A stretch of DNA of 64,000 nucleotides from Polytrichum commune (GCA_950295325.1 OX485803.1:55629554-55693553), one strand, 5' to 3'; shown: positions 45,401 through 48,896, numbered from the stretch's first letter. Program-made: numbers and translations. The notes: a model not told the origin generated them from the sequence alone.

Positions 45401-46845
45401 TTGTGATGAGAATCTTTGCATGTTTGTCATCAACTCGTTGCCAATATGCTCCATCATATGTTGTTCATCCGTGAACCAAAAAATGGCCTCCTCACCACGT
45501 GCTCCTTCACGGGCTAGCATGGGCACAAATAATTGGGACATCAACTACAGGCCAACGAGATAATTTAGGGTTAGATATGTCATCACAAACCTCACTTTAT
45601 CTATATATCAAACACCAAGTCACATTGACTCGACCACATCAAACTAAAAGTCGGATCAATACCTACCAAACATACGGTTGCCATTTCAAAAAACAAACAA
45701 ATGAAAAAAAAAAAAAAAAAACCTCCCCAATTTGTTGTCGTTGCAAGATCCAAAAGGATGGAGTGTGAGTTTGAATCCTTTGTCGAATGAATCGATAATT
45801 CATTGTGGAATTGGCATGATCATGATATTAAATCCTGAAGGGTATGTAATGACATCGAATTGACATCAAACCTTGGCCACTCGCAATTTGAGATTGTAAT
45901 TGTAAAGCATGCATTCGAACACAAATGTGAAGAGAGTTTCTCAACAAACAAACAAACAAAACTCAACTTTCGTCACCAAAAGACAATGAAATCCATGCCT
46001 ACCTTATCCAATGAACTCATGCCAGGACCGGAGGGCATCACCCCCCATTCAACGTCCCTATCAATGTTCTCCATGGAAATCGCTTGGTCCGCACTCGTCA
46101 TCTTCAACAAATAGGTCACGGGCACGGAAAGCGCGTGCTCGGAGAGCGATCCTACGGAGGTTGAAATGATGGGCACCCGTTTCTCAACGATCACAATTTG
46201 AGGCTTTGGTGGCTCTTCCACCTCCTTGACGGGGCCCCCTTCTCCTCCCTCGCCCCCTTCACCGGGCTCCGGTTCGTCCGAAGCTTCCTCTTTCTTCCCC
46301 TTCTCGCCTTTCTTCCCGCCTTTCTTAGCATCCTCCTTCTTCTCGTCTTTCTTGTCCTTCCCTTTCTTGTCGTCTTTCTTGTCGCCTTTTTTCACGCTCC
46401 CCCGCTTCTCACCTTCCTTTTTCCCTTTCCCTTTCTTGCCTTTCTTACCCCCCTCCGCCGACTCCTCGGACGCCGCTTCCTCCAATGGCGGCGGTTCTTC
46501 CACCACGGGTGGTGGAGGCGGCGGCGGTGGAGGCTCCACAATCGTCTCAATGTAAGAGACGATCTCATCGGGGTACAATAAGAGGCAAGACGCGGAGCCA
46601 TCTAAAAAACTCCGCACCGTGTTCGACCCCTCTTCTGTTTCCAAGGCGGTGTTGAAAACCGACCGCGGCACGTCGAGAGCAATACATACCTTCTCGCGGA
46701 GCCATTCCACCCGTGGGTCGTGGTGCCATTGGGCAAGATTAGGGTTATTTGAATCCTCCTCTTCTTCGGGTGGTGGTGGAGGTGGTGGAGGTGGTGATGG
46801 TGGAGGTGGTGGTGGGGGATTTGCGGATCCCTCCGGAGCACTCAT
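383..46845 (-). CDS. DNAH10: Axonemal inner-arm dynein heavy chain, DNAH10-like (I1/f alpha type), 47 exons seen, 3' part outside window
   Basis: The gene encodes a microtubule motor subunit of the sperm axoneme. Order seen: low-complexity N-terminus (1-281), tail (about 330-1150), linker (about 1280-1915), AAA1 (Walker A GPAGTGKT at 2009-2016, CFDEFNR at 2059-2065, sensor MNPGYAGR), AAA2 (GPTGGGKT at 2293-2300, FDGDVDALW), and AAA3 (GESGTAKT at 2641-2648). The stretches [20 protein letters not shown] and [10 protein letters not shown] are, from memory, closer to DNAH10 than to outer-arm chains. All 47 exons keep phase and sum to 8076 nt. Axonemal heavy chains are about 4500 residues, so roughly 40% lies left of position 1. 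The ATG follows an in-frame TGA 15 nt upstream. Family assignment is strong; the exact paralogue is inferred without alignment. Confidence 0.93.
812..898 (-). CDS. DNAH10: Dynein exon 46 (AAA3)
   Basis: Residues 2604-2632 ([23 protein letters not shown]). Too short for ORF finders. Acceptor TGTGCAG, donor CAG|GTATAT, phase 0. Confidence 0.92.
936..1258. repeat. Intron foldback family, copy A (dynein intron 45)
   Basis: Starts GTTATCCTCTAACTCAA and ends near TTGAGTTAAAGAAACCTC, inverse of each other. The interior is itself inverted: GCTTGGAGGTAGTGTGGAGG in one arm, its complement in the other. This copy lacks part of the central palindrome. Confidence 0.7.
1261..1595. repeat. Intron foldback family, copy B (dynein intron 45)
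   Basis: Directly follows copy A in the same orientation, starting GAGTTATTCTTTGATTCAAA. It contains the palindromic centre TCATTGAGGGTCAAACTCAT ... GGCATGCC ... ATGAGTTTGG. The right end is poorly kept. Confidence 0.7.
1716..1958 (-). CDS. DNAH10: Dynein exon 45 (AAA3)
   Basis: Residues 2523-2603 ([20 protein letters not shown] ... [14 protein letters not shown]), the usual lead-in to AAA3. Acceptor ATGTAG, consensus donor ATT|GTAAGT, phase 0. Confidence 0.93.
2217..2452. repeat. Intron foldback family, copy C, truncated (dynein intron 44)
   Basis: Begins inside the left arm (GTGTGGAGGTTTGAACAAAG) and keeps the full right arm to GTTGAATTAAAGAATAACTC. Same family as 936-1595. Confidence 0.7.
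2516..2720 (-). CDS. DNAH10: Dynein exon 44 (AAA2-AAA3)
   Basis: Residues 2454-2522, with [20 protein letters not shown]. Acceptor TTGCAG, donor CAG|GTATCT, ending in phase 0. A truncated foldback element lies just beyond its donor. Confidence 0.93.
3156..3277 (-). CDS. DNAH10: Dynein exon 43 (AAA2)
   Basis: Residues 2414-2453 plus two bases ([20 protein letters not shown] ...), the invariant [11 protein letters not shown] motif. It lies in a frame not reported as an ORF. Acceptor CTCCAG, donor ATAG|GTATCA, phase 2. Confidence 0.96.
3789..3927 (-). CDS. DNAH10: Dynein exon 42: AAA2 Walker B
   Basis: Residues 2367-2413 ([37 protein letters not shown]). Acceptor AAACAG, donor GAG|GTCCCA, phase 0. 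Confidence 0.97.
4278..4368 (-). CDS. DNAH10: Dynein exon 41 (AAA2)
   Basis: Residues 2337-2366 plus two bases ([20 protein letters not shown]). Acceptor TGGCAG, donor ACAG|GTTCAA, phase 2. Confidence 0.95.
4546..4664 (+). repeat. 5S rRNA-derived sequence in dynein intron 40
   Basis: A 119-nt block that lines up with plant 5S rRNA end to end. AAATCCCATGGGAACTCC matches the GGATCCCATCAGAACTCC region, and CAGATGGGTGACC matches the internal-promoter AGGATGGGTGACC. The ends GGGTG and CACCC still pair as helix I. It is too diverged to be a functional 5S gene. An 8-bp-stem hairpin follows at 4666-4692. It could be a 5S-headed SINE or the LTR of a Cassandra-like TRIM; no paired LTR is visible. Confidence 0.68.
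5016..5247 (-). CDS. DNAH10: Dynein exon 40: AAA2 Walker A
   Basis: Residues 2260-2336 plus one base, with [21 protein letters not shown] and [18 protein letters not shown]. The AAA2 P-loop is intact. Acceptor GAATAG, donor ATGG|GTATGT, phase 1. A 175-codon open frame on the opposite strand is a shadow. Confidence 0.97.
5807..6131 (-). CDS. DNAH10: Dynein exon 39: AAA1 small subdomain
   Basis: Residues 2151-2259 ([56 protein letters not shown]). Acceptor TTGCAG, donor GCA|GTAACC, phase 0. Confidence 0.97.
6270..6340. repeat. Hairpin with 18-bp perfect arms, dynein intron 38
   Basis: ACCATTTCGAGTTGGTCA and its exact inverse TGACCAACTCGAAATGGT, about 30 nt apart. A related AACTCGACATGG lies just left at 6211. 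Confidence 0.65.
6605..6810 (-). CDS. DNAH10: Dynein exon 38: AAA1 sensor region
   Basis: Residues 2083-2150 plus two bases ([39 protein letters not shown]). Acceptor ATGCAG, donor AGG|GTACTA, phase 2. Confidence 0.97.
7129..7248 (-). CDS. DNAH10: Dynein exon 37: AAA1 Walker B
   Basis: Residues 2043-2082 ([33 protein letters not shown]). The catalytic Asp-Glu pair is intact. Acceptor GTGCAG, donor CAG|GTAACT, phase 0. Confidence 0.97.
7722..7959 (-). CDS. DNAH10: Dynein exon 36: AAA1 Walker A
   Basis: Residues 1963-2042. It carries [20 protein letters not shown] and the P-loop [20 protein letters not shown], the main ATP-hydrolysis site of dynein. All Walker A residues are intact. Acceptor GTTACAG, donor AAG|GTTTTT, phase 0. 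Confidence 0.98.
8876..9021 (-). CDS. DNAH10: Dynein exon 35 (linker to AAA1)
   Basis: Residues 1915-1962 plus two bases, with [18 protein letters not shown] and [17 protein letters not shown]. Acceptor TTCACCT read on plus (AG on minus), donor ATCAG|GTTCCA, phase 2. Confidence 0.95.
9267..9560 (+). repeat. Dispersed ~290-bp repeat, copy in dynein intron 34
   Basis: Carries GGACACCTATATTTGAGTAG, TAGGCTCAATAGTCAACATA and CTATGCGAAGTGGGTGCAG. Other copies by shared motifs: 8090-8345, 16070-16330, 53455-53735 and 61615-61915 on plus, and 50150-50300 and 58440-58650 on minus. No terminal structure was resolved. Confidence 0.65.
9884..10048 (-). CDS. DNAH10: Dynein exon 34 (linker)
   Basis: Residues 1860-1914, with [20 protein letters not shown] and [13 protein letters not shown]. 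Acceptor GTGCAG, donor AAG|GTGAAA, phase 0. Confidence 0.95.
10891..11222. repeat. Intron foldback family, copy D (dynein intron 33)
   Basis: Complete copy: AGAGTGATCGTCTAACTCAA at the left end, TGAGTTAAAAAGATAACTCT at the right, with the central palindrome around GGCATGCC. Confidence 0.72.
11438..11804 (-). CDS. DNAH10: Dynein exon 33 (linker)
   Basis: Residues 1737-1859, with [20 protein letters not shown], the universal dynein linker motif. Acceptor TGGCAG, consensus donor TTG|GTAAGT, ending in phase 0. Confidence 0.97.
11851..12136. repeat. Intron foldback family, copy E (dynein intron 32)
   Basis: GACTTATCCTTTAACTCAAC at the left and CAAGTTAAAAGATAAATCTA at the right, with the same central palindrome. 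It lies 46 nt beyond the exon 33 acceptor. Confidence 0.7.
12400..12629 (-). CDS. DNAH10: Dynein exon 32 (linker)
   Basis: Residues 1661-1736 plus two bases, [20 protein letters not shown] and [19 protein letters not shown], near-invariant linker motifs. Acceptor CTACAG, consensus donor GCGA|GTGAGT, phase 2. Confidence 0.96.
12758..13046 (-). CDS. DNAH10: Dynein exon 31 (linker)
   Basis: Residues 1564-1660, from [19 protein letters not shown] to [12 protein letters not shown]. The acceptor TTCTTCAG|TGAG was chosen because it restores the phase and family spacing; an AG 16 nt upstream would shift the frame. Donor CAG|GTAACC. Its first codons are duplicated in the upstream intron. Confidence 0.93.
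13008..13412. repeat. 204-bp tandem duplication covering the 5' end of dynein exon 31
   Basis: Unit 13008-13211 holds the real first codons of exon 31 and part of intron 30; unit 13212-13412 repeats it (both share AAGAAATTATGGCAGTCCTA). The copy preserves an acceptor-like CTCAG and reads [15 protein letters not shown], but has no matching donor, so it is a decoy exon fragment. Confidence 0.8.
13454..13596 (-). CDS. DNAH10: Dynein exon 30 (linker)
   Basis: Residues 1517-1563 plus two bases, with [17 protein letters not shown] and [14 protein letters not shown], signature linker motifs. Acceptor CCGCAG, donor TTGG|GTATGG, phase 2. Confidence 0.94.
13843..14079 (-). CDS. DNAH10: Dynein exon 29 (linker)
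   Basis: Residues 1438-1516, with [20 protein letters not shown] and [12 protein letters not shown]. Acceptor CAACAG, donor CAG|GTTATT, phase 0. Confidence 0.93.
14143..14757. repeat. ~310-bp tandem duplication in dynein intron 28
   Basis: Units 14143-14452 and 14453-14757 share long runs such as GCCACATTCACATGAGGAGA, GGATATGTTGCCTTGATCA and TTTGACAAAACAGATGCATA. Confidence 0.8.
14788..14883 (-). CDS. DNAH10: Dynein exon 28 (linker)
   Basis: Residues 1406-1437, with [16 protein letters not shown], the conserved KLFDLPIT-type motif. Acceptor TGTCAG, donor GAG|GTACCC, phase 0. Confidence 0.95.
16556..16754 (-). CDS. DNAH10: Dynein exon 27 (linker), GC donor
   Basis: Residues 1339-1405 ([20 protein letters not shown] ... 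[12 protein letters not shown]). Acceptor GGCAG. Read-through meets a stop, and the nearby GT breaks the frame. CAG|GCGAGA gives [11 protein letters not shown], so a second GC-AG intron is inferred. Confidence 0.85.
16817..17333. mobile_element. Harbinger-like MITE, 517 bp, in dynein intron 26
   Basis: Ends GGGCCGCTTTACACCTAGA and TCTAGGTGTAAAGTGGCCC are inverted repeats. The flanks TAA (left) and TGA (right) are a probable mutated 3-bp duplication. A subterminal CTTTACACCTAGAGGC repeats at 16910. Its terminus resembles that of the element at 57139. Confidence 0.72.
17401..17826. mobile_element. 426-bp TIR element, copy 1, dynein intron 26
   Basis: Inverted ends (T)AAGGTAGAAATACCATAA and TTATGGTATTTCTAACTTA. 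Flanks are compatible with a TA target site. It shares nearly its whole length with 34698-35126. No coding sequence. Confidence 0.75.
18852..18947 (-). CDS. DNAH10: Dynein exon 26
   Basis: Residues 1307-1338 plus two bases ([20 protein letters not shown] ...). Acceptor TGGTAG, donor CGAG|GTAAAT. Entry phase 2 and exit phase 2 fit the neighbours exactly and restore R-WHGLEKDA. Confidence 0.87.
19989..20071 (-). CDS. DNAH10: Dynein exon 25
   Basis: Residues 1280-1306 plus two bases ([20 protein letters not shown] ...). The exon is too short for ORF finders; it was found from the frame gap between exons 24 and 27. Acceptor TTGCAG, consensus donor AGA|GTAAGT, phase 2. Confidence 0.85.
21396..21962. 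mobile_element. CACTAAAT-family MITE interrupted by a second element
   Basis: Left part 21396-21598 (TATTTAGTGTCACTTAGTATTGG ...) and right part 21931-21962 (TAAGTGACGCTACAG ... TTTAGTGTGTAG) together match the copies at 37735 and 42521. The inner element 21599-21930 splits it. Lies in dynein intron 24. Confidence 0.65.
21599..21930. mobile_element. Foldback element nested in the MITE, TAA target site
   Basis: Ends CACTAGTAGAAAACTATG and CATCGTTTTCTACTCTTG are inverted, with TAA on both sides (21596-21598 and 21931-21933). The two halves fold back, including GGGGGCGTGTAGCGTACCGT against ACGGTACATTACACGCCCCC in the middle. The left end looks like CACTA (EnSpm) elements, but the right end is CTCTTG, so the superfamily is open. 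Confidence 0.7.
22008..22208 (-). CDS. DNAH10: Dynein exon 24 (tail/linker)
   Basis: Residues 1213-1279 ([31 protein letters not shown] ...). Acceptor GTGCAG, donor CAG|GTGGGA, phase 0. Its coding GC is clearly higher than the flanking introns. Confidence 0.92.
22296..22514 (-). mobile_element. tRNA-type SINE with (CAAA)n tail in dynein intron 23
   Basis: On the minus strand the element reads from 22514 to a (CAAA)-type tail at 22297-22337. It holds GGTTCGAATCCCGGC at 22430-22444, a perfect Pol III B box. A 13-bp target duplication with one mismatch flanks it (AGAAATTCCAAGT at 22283-22295; AGAAATTCTAAGT at 22515-22527). An A box is not clear. A second, truncated copy lies at 47743-47840. Confidence 0.82.
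24259..24447 (-). CDS. DNAH10: Dynein exon 23 (tail)
   Basis: Residues 1150-1212 ([32 protein letters not shown] ...). Acceptor GGGCAG, consensus donor ACG|GTAAGT, phase 0. Confidence 0.92.
25453..25521 (-). CDS. DNAH10: Dynein exon 22 (tail)
   Basis: Residues 1127-1149 ([23 protein letters not shown]). Acceptor TTGCAG, donor CAG|GTCAGG, phase 0. It links RWMDGTC to the [10 protein letters not shown] segment in the expected order. Confidence 0.88.
26107..26181 (-). CDS. DNAH10: Dynein exon 21 (tail)
   Basis: Residues 1102-1126, [20 protein letters not shown] then ETPEQ. The RWMDGTC motif is characteristic of DNAH10-like tails. Acceptor GAGCAG, donor CAG|GTATGC, phase 0. Confidence 0.92.
26388..26750. 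repeat. Inverted repeat with ~130-bp arms in dynein intron 20
   Basis: Left arm 26388-26517 and right arm 26617-26750 are inverted relatives (CCTCGTTGGGAACCAATGTG and CACATTGGTTCCCAACGAGG), separated by about 99 bp. GC-rich compared with its surroundings. Short open frames run through it on both strands but match nothing I recognise. Confidence 0.7.
27413..27441. repeat. (GA)n microsatellite, dynein intron 20
   Basis: About 14 GA units. Other simple tracts: poly-A 18692-18718, GATA 19950-19970, (GTTT)n 22299-22336 (SINE tail), (TTA)n 38291-38312, (AGAGT)n 42336-42358, poly-C 33520-33536, (GA)n 61953-61967. Confidence 0.9.
27569..27691 (-). CDS. DNAH10: Dynein exon 20 (tail)
   Basis: Residues 1061-1101 ([20 protein letters not shown] ...). 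Acceptor GCGTAG, donor ATG|GTACGT, phase 0. Confidence 0.87.
27915..28104 (-). CDS. DNAH10: Dynein exon 19 (tail)
   Basis: Residues 997-1060, with [20 protein letters not shown] and [17 protein letters not shown], strongly conserved in DNAH10-type chains. Acceptor ACACAG, donor AAG|GTAGGT, ending in phase 0. Confidence 0.94.
29323..29381 (-). CDS. DNAH10: Dynein exon 18 (tail)
   Basis: Residues 978-996 plus two bases ([19 protein letters not shown]). Acceptor ATATAG, consensus donor CTCA|GTGAGT, phase 2. Confidence 0.85.
29640..29747 (-). CDS. DNAH10: Dynein exon 17 (tail)
   Basis: Residues 942-977 ([20 protein letters not shown] ...). Acceptor TCATAG, donor CGT|GTAAGA, phase 0. Confidence 0.85.
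29885..29966. repeat. Strong short hairpin in dynein intron 16
   Basis: Left stem GGATATAACCATGGGAT and right stem ATCCCATGGTTATATTCC pair over at least 15 uninterrupted bases plus flanking pairs, around a loop of about 33 nt that contains GGGTTCAAGC. The shape resembles a miRNA precursor or a small MITE. Confidence 0.5.
30580..30701. mobile_element. Stowaway MITE, 122 bp, in dynein intron 16
   Basis: Starts CTCCCTCCGTCCCAAAATTA and ends in its near inverse, TTTTGAGACAGAGGAAG, flanked by TA on each side. This is the classic Stowaway terminus of plants. The two arms pair along most of their length. Confidence 0.9.
30867..31052 (-). CDS. DNAH10: Dynein exon 16 (tail)
   Basis: Residues 880-941, with [19 protein letters not shown], a conserved tail motif. 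Acceptor GTGTAG, donor CAG|GTGATT, phase 0. Confidence 0.93.
32974..33159 (-). CDS. DNAH10: Dynein exon 15 (tail)
   Basis: Residues 818-879, with [20 protein letters not shown] and [15 protein letters not shown], conserved in heavy-chain tails. Acceptor GGCAG, donor CAG|GTATGA, phase 0. The upstream intron is 2.5 kb and rich in repeats. Confidence 0.92.
34698..35126. mobile_element. 429-bp TIR element, copy 2, dynein intron 14
   Basis: Inverted ends TAAGGTAGAAATACCATAAC and GTTATGGTATTTGTACCTTA. Same family and orientation as 17401-17826, sharing for example ACTAGACCGCCGTCATAATG. TA flanks both ends. Confidence 0.78.
35209..35546. mobile_element. CACTAAAT-ended MITE with TA flanks, dynein intron 14
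   Basis: A perfect 20-bp inverted repeat, CACTAAATAGGTAGATTAGT at 35209-35228 and its complement at 35527-35546, flanked by TA on each side. Several internal AACACTA repeats. No coding sequence. Confidence 0.78.
35651..35761 (-). CDS. DNAH10: Dynein exon 14 (tail)
   Basis: Residues 781-817 ([20 protein letters not shown] ...). Acceptor GTTCAG, donor CAA|GTAACT, phase 0. Confidence 0.87.
36581..36697 (-). CDS. DNAH10: Dynein exon 13 (tail)
   Basis: Residues 742-780, [20 protein letters not shown], a diagnostic dynein tail motif. Acceptor ATGCAG, donor GAG|GTGCAT, phase 0. Confidence 0.95.
37589..37613. repeat. Short interstitial telomere-like repeat
   Basis: Three adjoining TTTAGGG-type units (TTTAGGATTTAGGGTTTAGG). 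TTTAGGG is the usual plant telomere unit. Single CCCTAAACCC pieces also occur at 53813, 54487 and 55648. Confidence 0.7.
37735..37967. mobile_element. CACTAAAT-ended MITE, family copy, dynein intron 12
   Basis: CTACACTAAATATTGTATTT at the left end and ATATTATATATAGTGTAA at the right, with subterminal TTTAGTGTCACTTACTATTT repeated in inverse. Related to 42521-42745 and 21396-21962. Confidence 0.68.
38316..38390 (-). CDS. DNAH10: Dynein exon 12 (tail)
   Basis: Residues 717-741 ([25 protein letters not shown]), phase 0. Acceptor TGGCAG, donor CAG|GTGAAA. It joins [11 protein letters not shown] of exon 13. A (TTA)n tract lies directly beyond the donor. Confidence 0.9.
39045..39139 (-). CDS. DNAH10: Dynein exon 11 (tail)
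   Basis: Residues 685-716 ([31 protein letters not shown]). Acceptor ATGTAG, donor CAG|GTTGAT. The phase agrees with exons 10 and 12. Confidence 0.94.
39677..40110. repeat. Minisatellite, four ~103-bp units, dynein intron 10
   Basis: Units start near 39677, 39780, 39884 and 39983, each with TTATTATTTTAAGTTTATTT, GACACCAAAA, AGTCCAAGTCATTTGAGATG and AATAGGCCACAAACCTAAT. The last unit carries a small internal repeat. Confidence 0.85.
40230..40404 (-). CDS. DNAH10: Dynein exon 10 (tail)
   Basis: Residues 627-684 plus one base, ending in the conserved [14 protein letters not shown]. Acceptor ATATAG, donor GAAG|GTGAAT, phase 1. Confidence 0.93.
40821..40986 (-). CDS. DNAH10: Dynein exon 9 (tail)
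   Basis: Residues 571-626, with [20 protein letters not shown] and [17 protein letters not shown], both hallmark tail motifs. Acceptor ATGTAG, donor CAT|GTGAGA, ending in phase 0. Confidence 0.95.
41649..41812 (-). CDS. DNAH10: Dynein exon 8 (tail)
   Basis: Residues 517-570 plus two bases, [11 protein letters not shown] ... [11 protein letters not shown]. Acceptor CTTTAG, donor AAG|GTGCTA, phase 2. It joins exon 9 to restore R-WEFDRK. Confidence 0.92.
42521..42745. mobile_element. CACTA-ended MITE inside an (AGT)n tract, dynein intron 7
   Basis: Starts TACACTATTTGTAGTATTCA and ends AGTAAGTGACACTAAGTATC then GTAAACGGTGTA, inverted relatives of each other. (AGT)n repeats lie on both sides, so it inserted into or next to a microsatellite. 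It ends 48 nt from exon 7. Confidence 0.65.
42793..42933 (-). CDS. DNAH10: Dynein exon 7 (tail)
   Basis: Residues 470-516, including [19 protein letters not shown]. Acceptor TTTGCAG, donor CAG|GTTCAA, phase 0. A MITE ends 48 nt beyond its donor. Confidence 0.92.
43317..43394 (-). CDS. DNAH10: Dynein exon 6 (tail)
   Basis: Residues 444-469, [20 protein letters not shown] then LERHFK. This is a well conserved tail segment. Acceptor TACAG, donor AAG|GTAACA, phase 0. Confidence 0.9.
43736..43903 (-). CDS. DNAH10: Dynein exon 5 (tail), GC donor
   Basis: Residues 388-443, starting [19 protein letters not shown], a conserved tail motif. The acceptor is GGGCAG. No GT donor keeps the frame. CAG|GCGAGC joins in frame to exon 6 and gives the expected [12 protein letters not shown] sequence, so a GC-AG intron is inferred. 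Confidence 0.8.
44783..44848 (-). CDS. DNAH10: Dynein exon 4 (tail)
   Basis: Residues 366-387 ([16 protein letters not shown], then MQQAQK), phase 0. The acceptor is TTTGTAG and the donor AAG|GTCACC. Its alignment just before the conserved GKGPL motif of exon 5 matches the family layout. Confidence 0.78.
45163..45270 (-). CDS. DNAH10: Dynein exon 3 (tail)
   Basis: Residues 330-365 ([20 protein letters not shown] and on), phase 0. The acceptor is TTAG|GTTTCA. The donor CAA|GTGCCT is weak, so the 3' edge is the least certain among the early exons. The frame into exon 4 is preserved with this choice. Confidence 0.65.
45401..45544 (-). CDS. DNAH10: Dynein exon 2 (tail)
   Basis: Residues 282-329, phase 0 on both sides. 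The acceptor is CTGTAG|TTGATG and the donor CAA|GTAAAG. It includes [17 protein letters not shown]. It is placed by frame continuity with exons 1 and 3. Confidence 0.8.
46003..46845 (-). CDS. DNAH10: Dynein exon 1: start codon and low-complexity N-terminus
   Basis: Encodes residues 1-281. It holds two polyproline tracts (about residues 10-26 and 104-113), a short conserved-looking segment ([11 protein letters not shown]), a long Lys/Glu/Gly-rich stretch (about 133-205) and a folded-looking end ([16 protein letters not shown]). The donor is AAG|GTAGGC, phase 0. The polyproline and KKxxKK blocks are unusual for dynein tails and are probably disordered. The opposite strand has open frames here that are shadows of the biased composition. 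Confidence 0.85.
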
Positions 46846-48443
46846 TTTGAATTCACTTCAAACTTTTGTCTCCAGTCAAGGTCCCCAGTGTGTGTTTGTT
46901 CAACAATATTGAAGAATGATTCATGGTACAGCTGTTGTGACAAACCCTAATTCTGATAGTTGTTGCCGTGTGCTCCAACACTCCAATTCCATCCAAGTGG
47001 ATGTTGAACAATTGATGTCATCAGCCAATTCAATCGAGTGAAGAATTGCAGGTCTGTCATCTACAGTTGGACCATTATTGTTTTTCAAAATCCGTTTCTC
47101 TCAACATGGGATGTTGTTGCCGGCAGTACAGAGGACAATGCTCTAACACCAATGCACGAATTTCACAAAGCATCATAGTTGCATCAACTGTGGGTCTTGA
47201 TGTTATTATTGCCAATTCATGTGCCCATGTTGGTTGCAGGAAGAGAGTCGCATCAAAAGTTTGCAACAATCAATCAAAAACCAGTGTTCTGAATCATGCA
47301 AGTTGAAAGTGGGAAAGAAATATTAGATCGCACAAAATGTTGCAAGTGCTTTCACATGCCCTGCCTGCTAATTTGAGCAATAGCTTAATAGCCTAATAAA
47401 TCTACACACGACCAAATTGCGATTTTGCTGAAAGAAGAGCATTTGTGGCAAGAAACTCGCACATTCAAAAGCAAACTTTGAACTCAAGACAGGTCAGGAA
47501 ACTGAAAGAGGTGAAGGTAATACCTAGATGGACTGACGCCATAATTGCTTCAAAACTGATTCCAAATTGCCTCAAATTGCTTCAAAATTGCCTCAAATTG
47601 CTTCAAAATTGCAAGTCGCCTCGAAAAAGTCTTGATGCTAATTATCTCTTCCGTTTTTTACCAAGGAGCTCATAAAAAATTTTGACCCAAAATGCAAGAT
47701 ATATACAAGCATAAATCTGTCAAGTAGCATAAATCCATAAATACGGAAAACTTGCCAGGTGGTCAACTGCCTCCTGTGCTTTGGCACTGGCCTGTCGGCC
47801 TTCTGTCTCAAAAAAATAATAAATAAATAAATAAATAAATCATGTGATAGTGATTCCCTAAAGAATATCCAATCAACACTTCAAATATCTCTGGAGCCCT
47901 GCTGGGCCAGGAATGACCCCTGATCAGCTTTTGAAAATGGTGAGAAGGCCCATCAAGTAACCAACAACCATCTGGGAGACAGGAAAGTAGTGAATGAAAG
48001 TATTCATTCATTCAGAAGTGTAGGACCCATAAGCTAGGGTAAAGACAATGCGTATCAAAAATTGTCATGTGACTTTCAATCATATTTAATTACATGTTGG
48101 TACACTCAATAACAATGGTCTAACTTGACCACCTCATACTTAGAAAAATAGTTAAAGGTGGGCTACATTATACTCTATATAAATGGCAAAAGTACTATAG
48201 TTTGCTATATAAACTTGCCACACTTCAGCACACCAATTTAATTAGCTGTAGGAGCCATTAATTTGAGCAAAGACATTTCATATCAAAAATTGTCGTATGA
48301 CTTTAAATTGCGTCAGATTTCATGTTTGTACACTCAATAATAAAGGTCTACCGTGACCACCTGCTAGGTAGAAAAATGGTTACTATGAACCCCATTACTT
48401 CCCGGACCAATCTATTAGTGGCAAATATTACCACACTGCTAAG
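46846..48443. other. Intergenic region upstream of dynein
   Basis: Contains the dynein promoter and 5' leader (not delimited), a short tandem repeat of a 21-bp unit (ATTGCCTCAAATTGCTTCAAA, about 47545-47608), the truncated SINE at 47743, and a pair of related ~100-bp segments (48055-48150 and 48279-48385). No RNA gene or conserved coding segment seen. Confidence 0.6.
47743..47840 (+). mobile_element. 5'-truncated copy of the same SINE
   Basis: It shares CGGAAAACTTGCCAGGTGGT through GTCGGCCTTCTGTCT with the SINE at 22296-22514 in the opposite orientation, and ends in an (AAAT)n tail. The B-box half is missing. Confidence 0.75.
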
Positions 48444-48734
48444 TACACTAAATTGTCCTCTTAGTGTGGATGGAAAATTCATGTTGAAAAAATTAATGTG
48501 GGCCGCTGTAATTGACAAGTTATAGTGTGGGCCCAAGACCTGGGTCCACCCGTAAGTCTTCCTGGAAACTCTCGACCTCAGTAGGATAAAGTAAAAATGT
48601 CACCTACATCAACTTCCAATAGAAACGAATTATGTGGCCTGCGTTAATTTAAACTAAATATTTGGCATGGATTAAAGATTTATGTGGGTTCTAGTGAATT
48701 ACCCTGGCCCACACTAATAGGACAATTTAGTGTA
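48444..48734. mobile_element. CACTAAAT-ended MITE downstream of PTF2
   Basis: Ends TACACTAAATTGTCCTCTTA and the inverse TAATAGGACAATTTAGTGTA pair over 26 bp with one mismatch. TA flanks as in the element at 35209. It lies in the intergenic gap next to the proposed PTF2 3' end. Confidence 0.75.
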
Positions 48735-48851
48735 CCTCTACTAGATAACTTGGATTTAATATTTACTACCTCTATGAGAGAGCTTGCAATCTCCAATACC
48801 TATCAAAAATTGGAGGAAGTCGTGCGTCCTAACAGCTTGCTCTTCAGGATG

Positions 48852-48896
48852 TCATTGAGATTGTCCTACCTGCTGTAGAGATTTCAGCAAGGTCAC
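48852..48896 (-). CDS. PTF2: PTF2 exon 12, proposed terminal exon
   Basis: Fourteen codons (VTLLKSLQQVGQSQ) then TGA. It has a good pyrimidine-rich acceptor (TTTCTTGTCAG) in the right phase. This is a proposal; the alternative is an end within exon 11 read-through. Confidence 0.45.
   Translation of the reverse strand: MTLLKSLQQVGQSQ

Noticed and set aside
46198-46581. Long plus-strand open frames opposite dynein exon 1
   Set aside because: They follow from the proline, lysine and glycine codon bias of exon 1 on the other strand; no splice or protein-family support.
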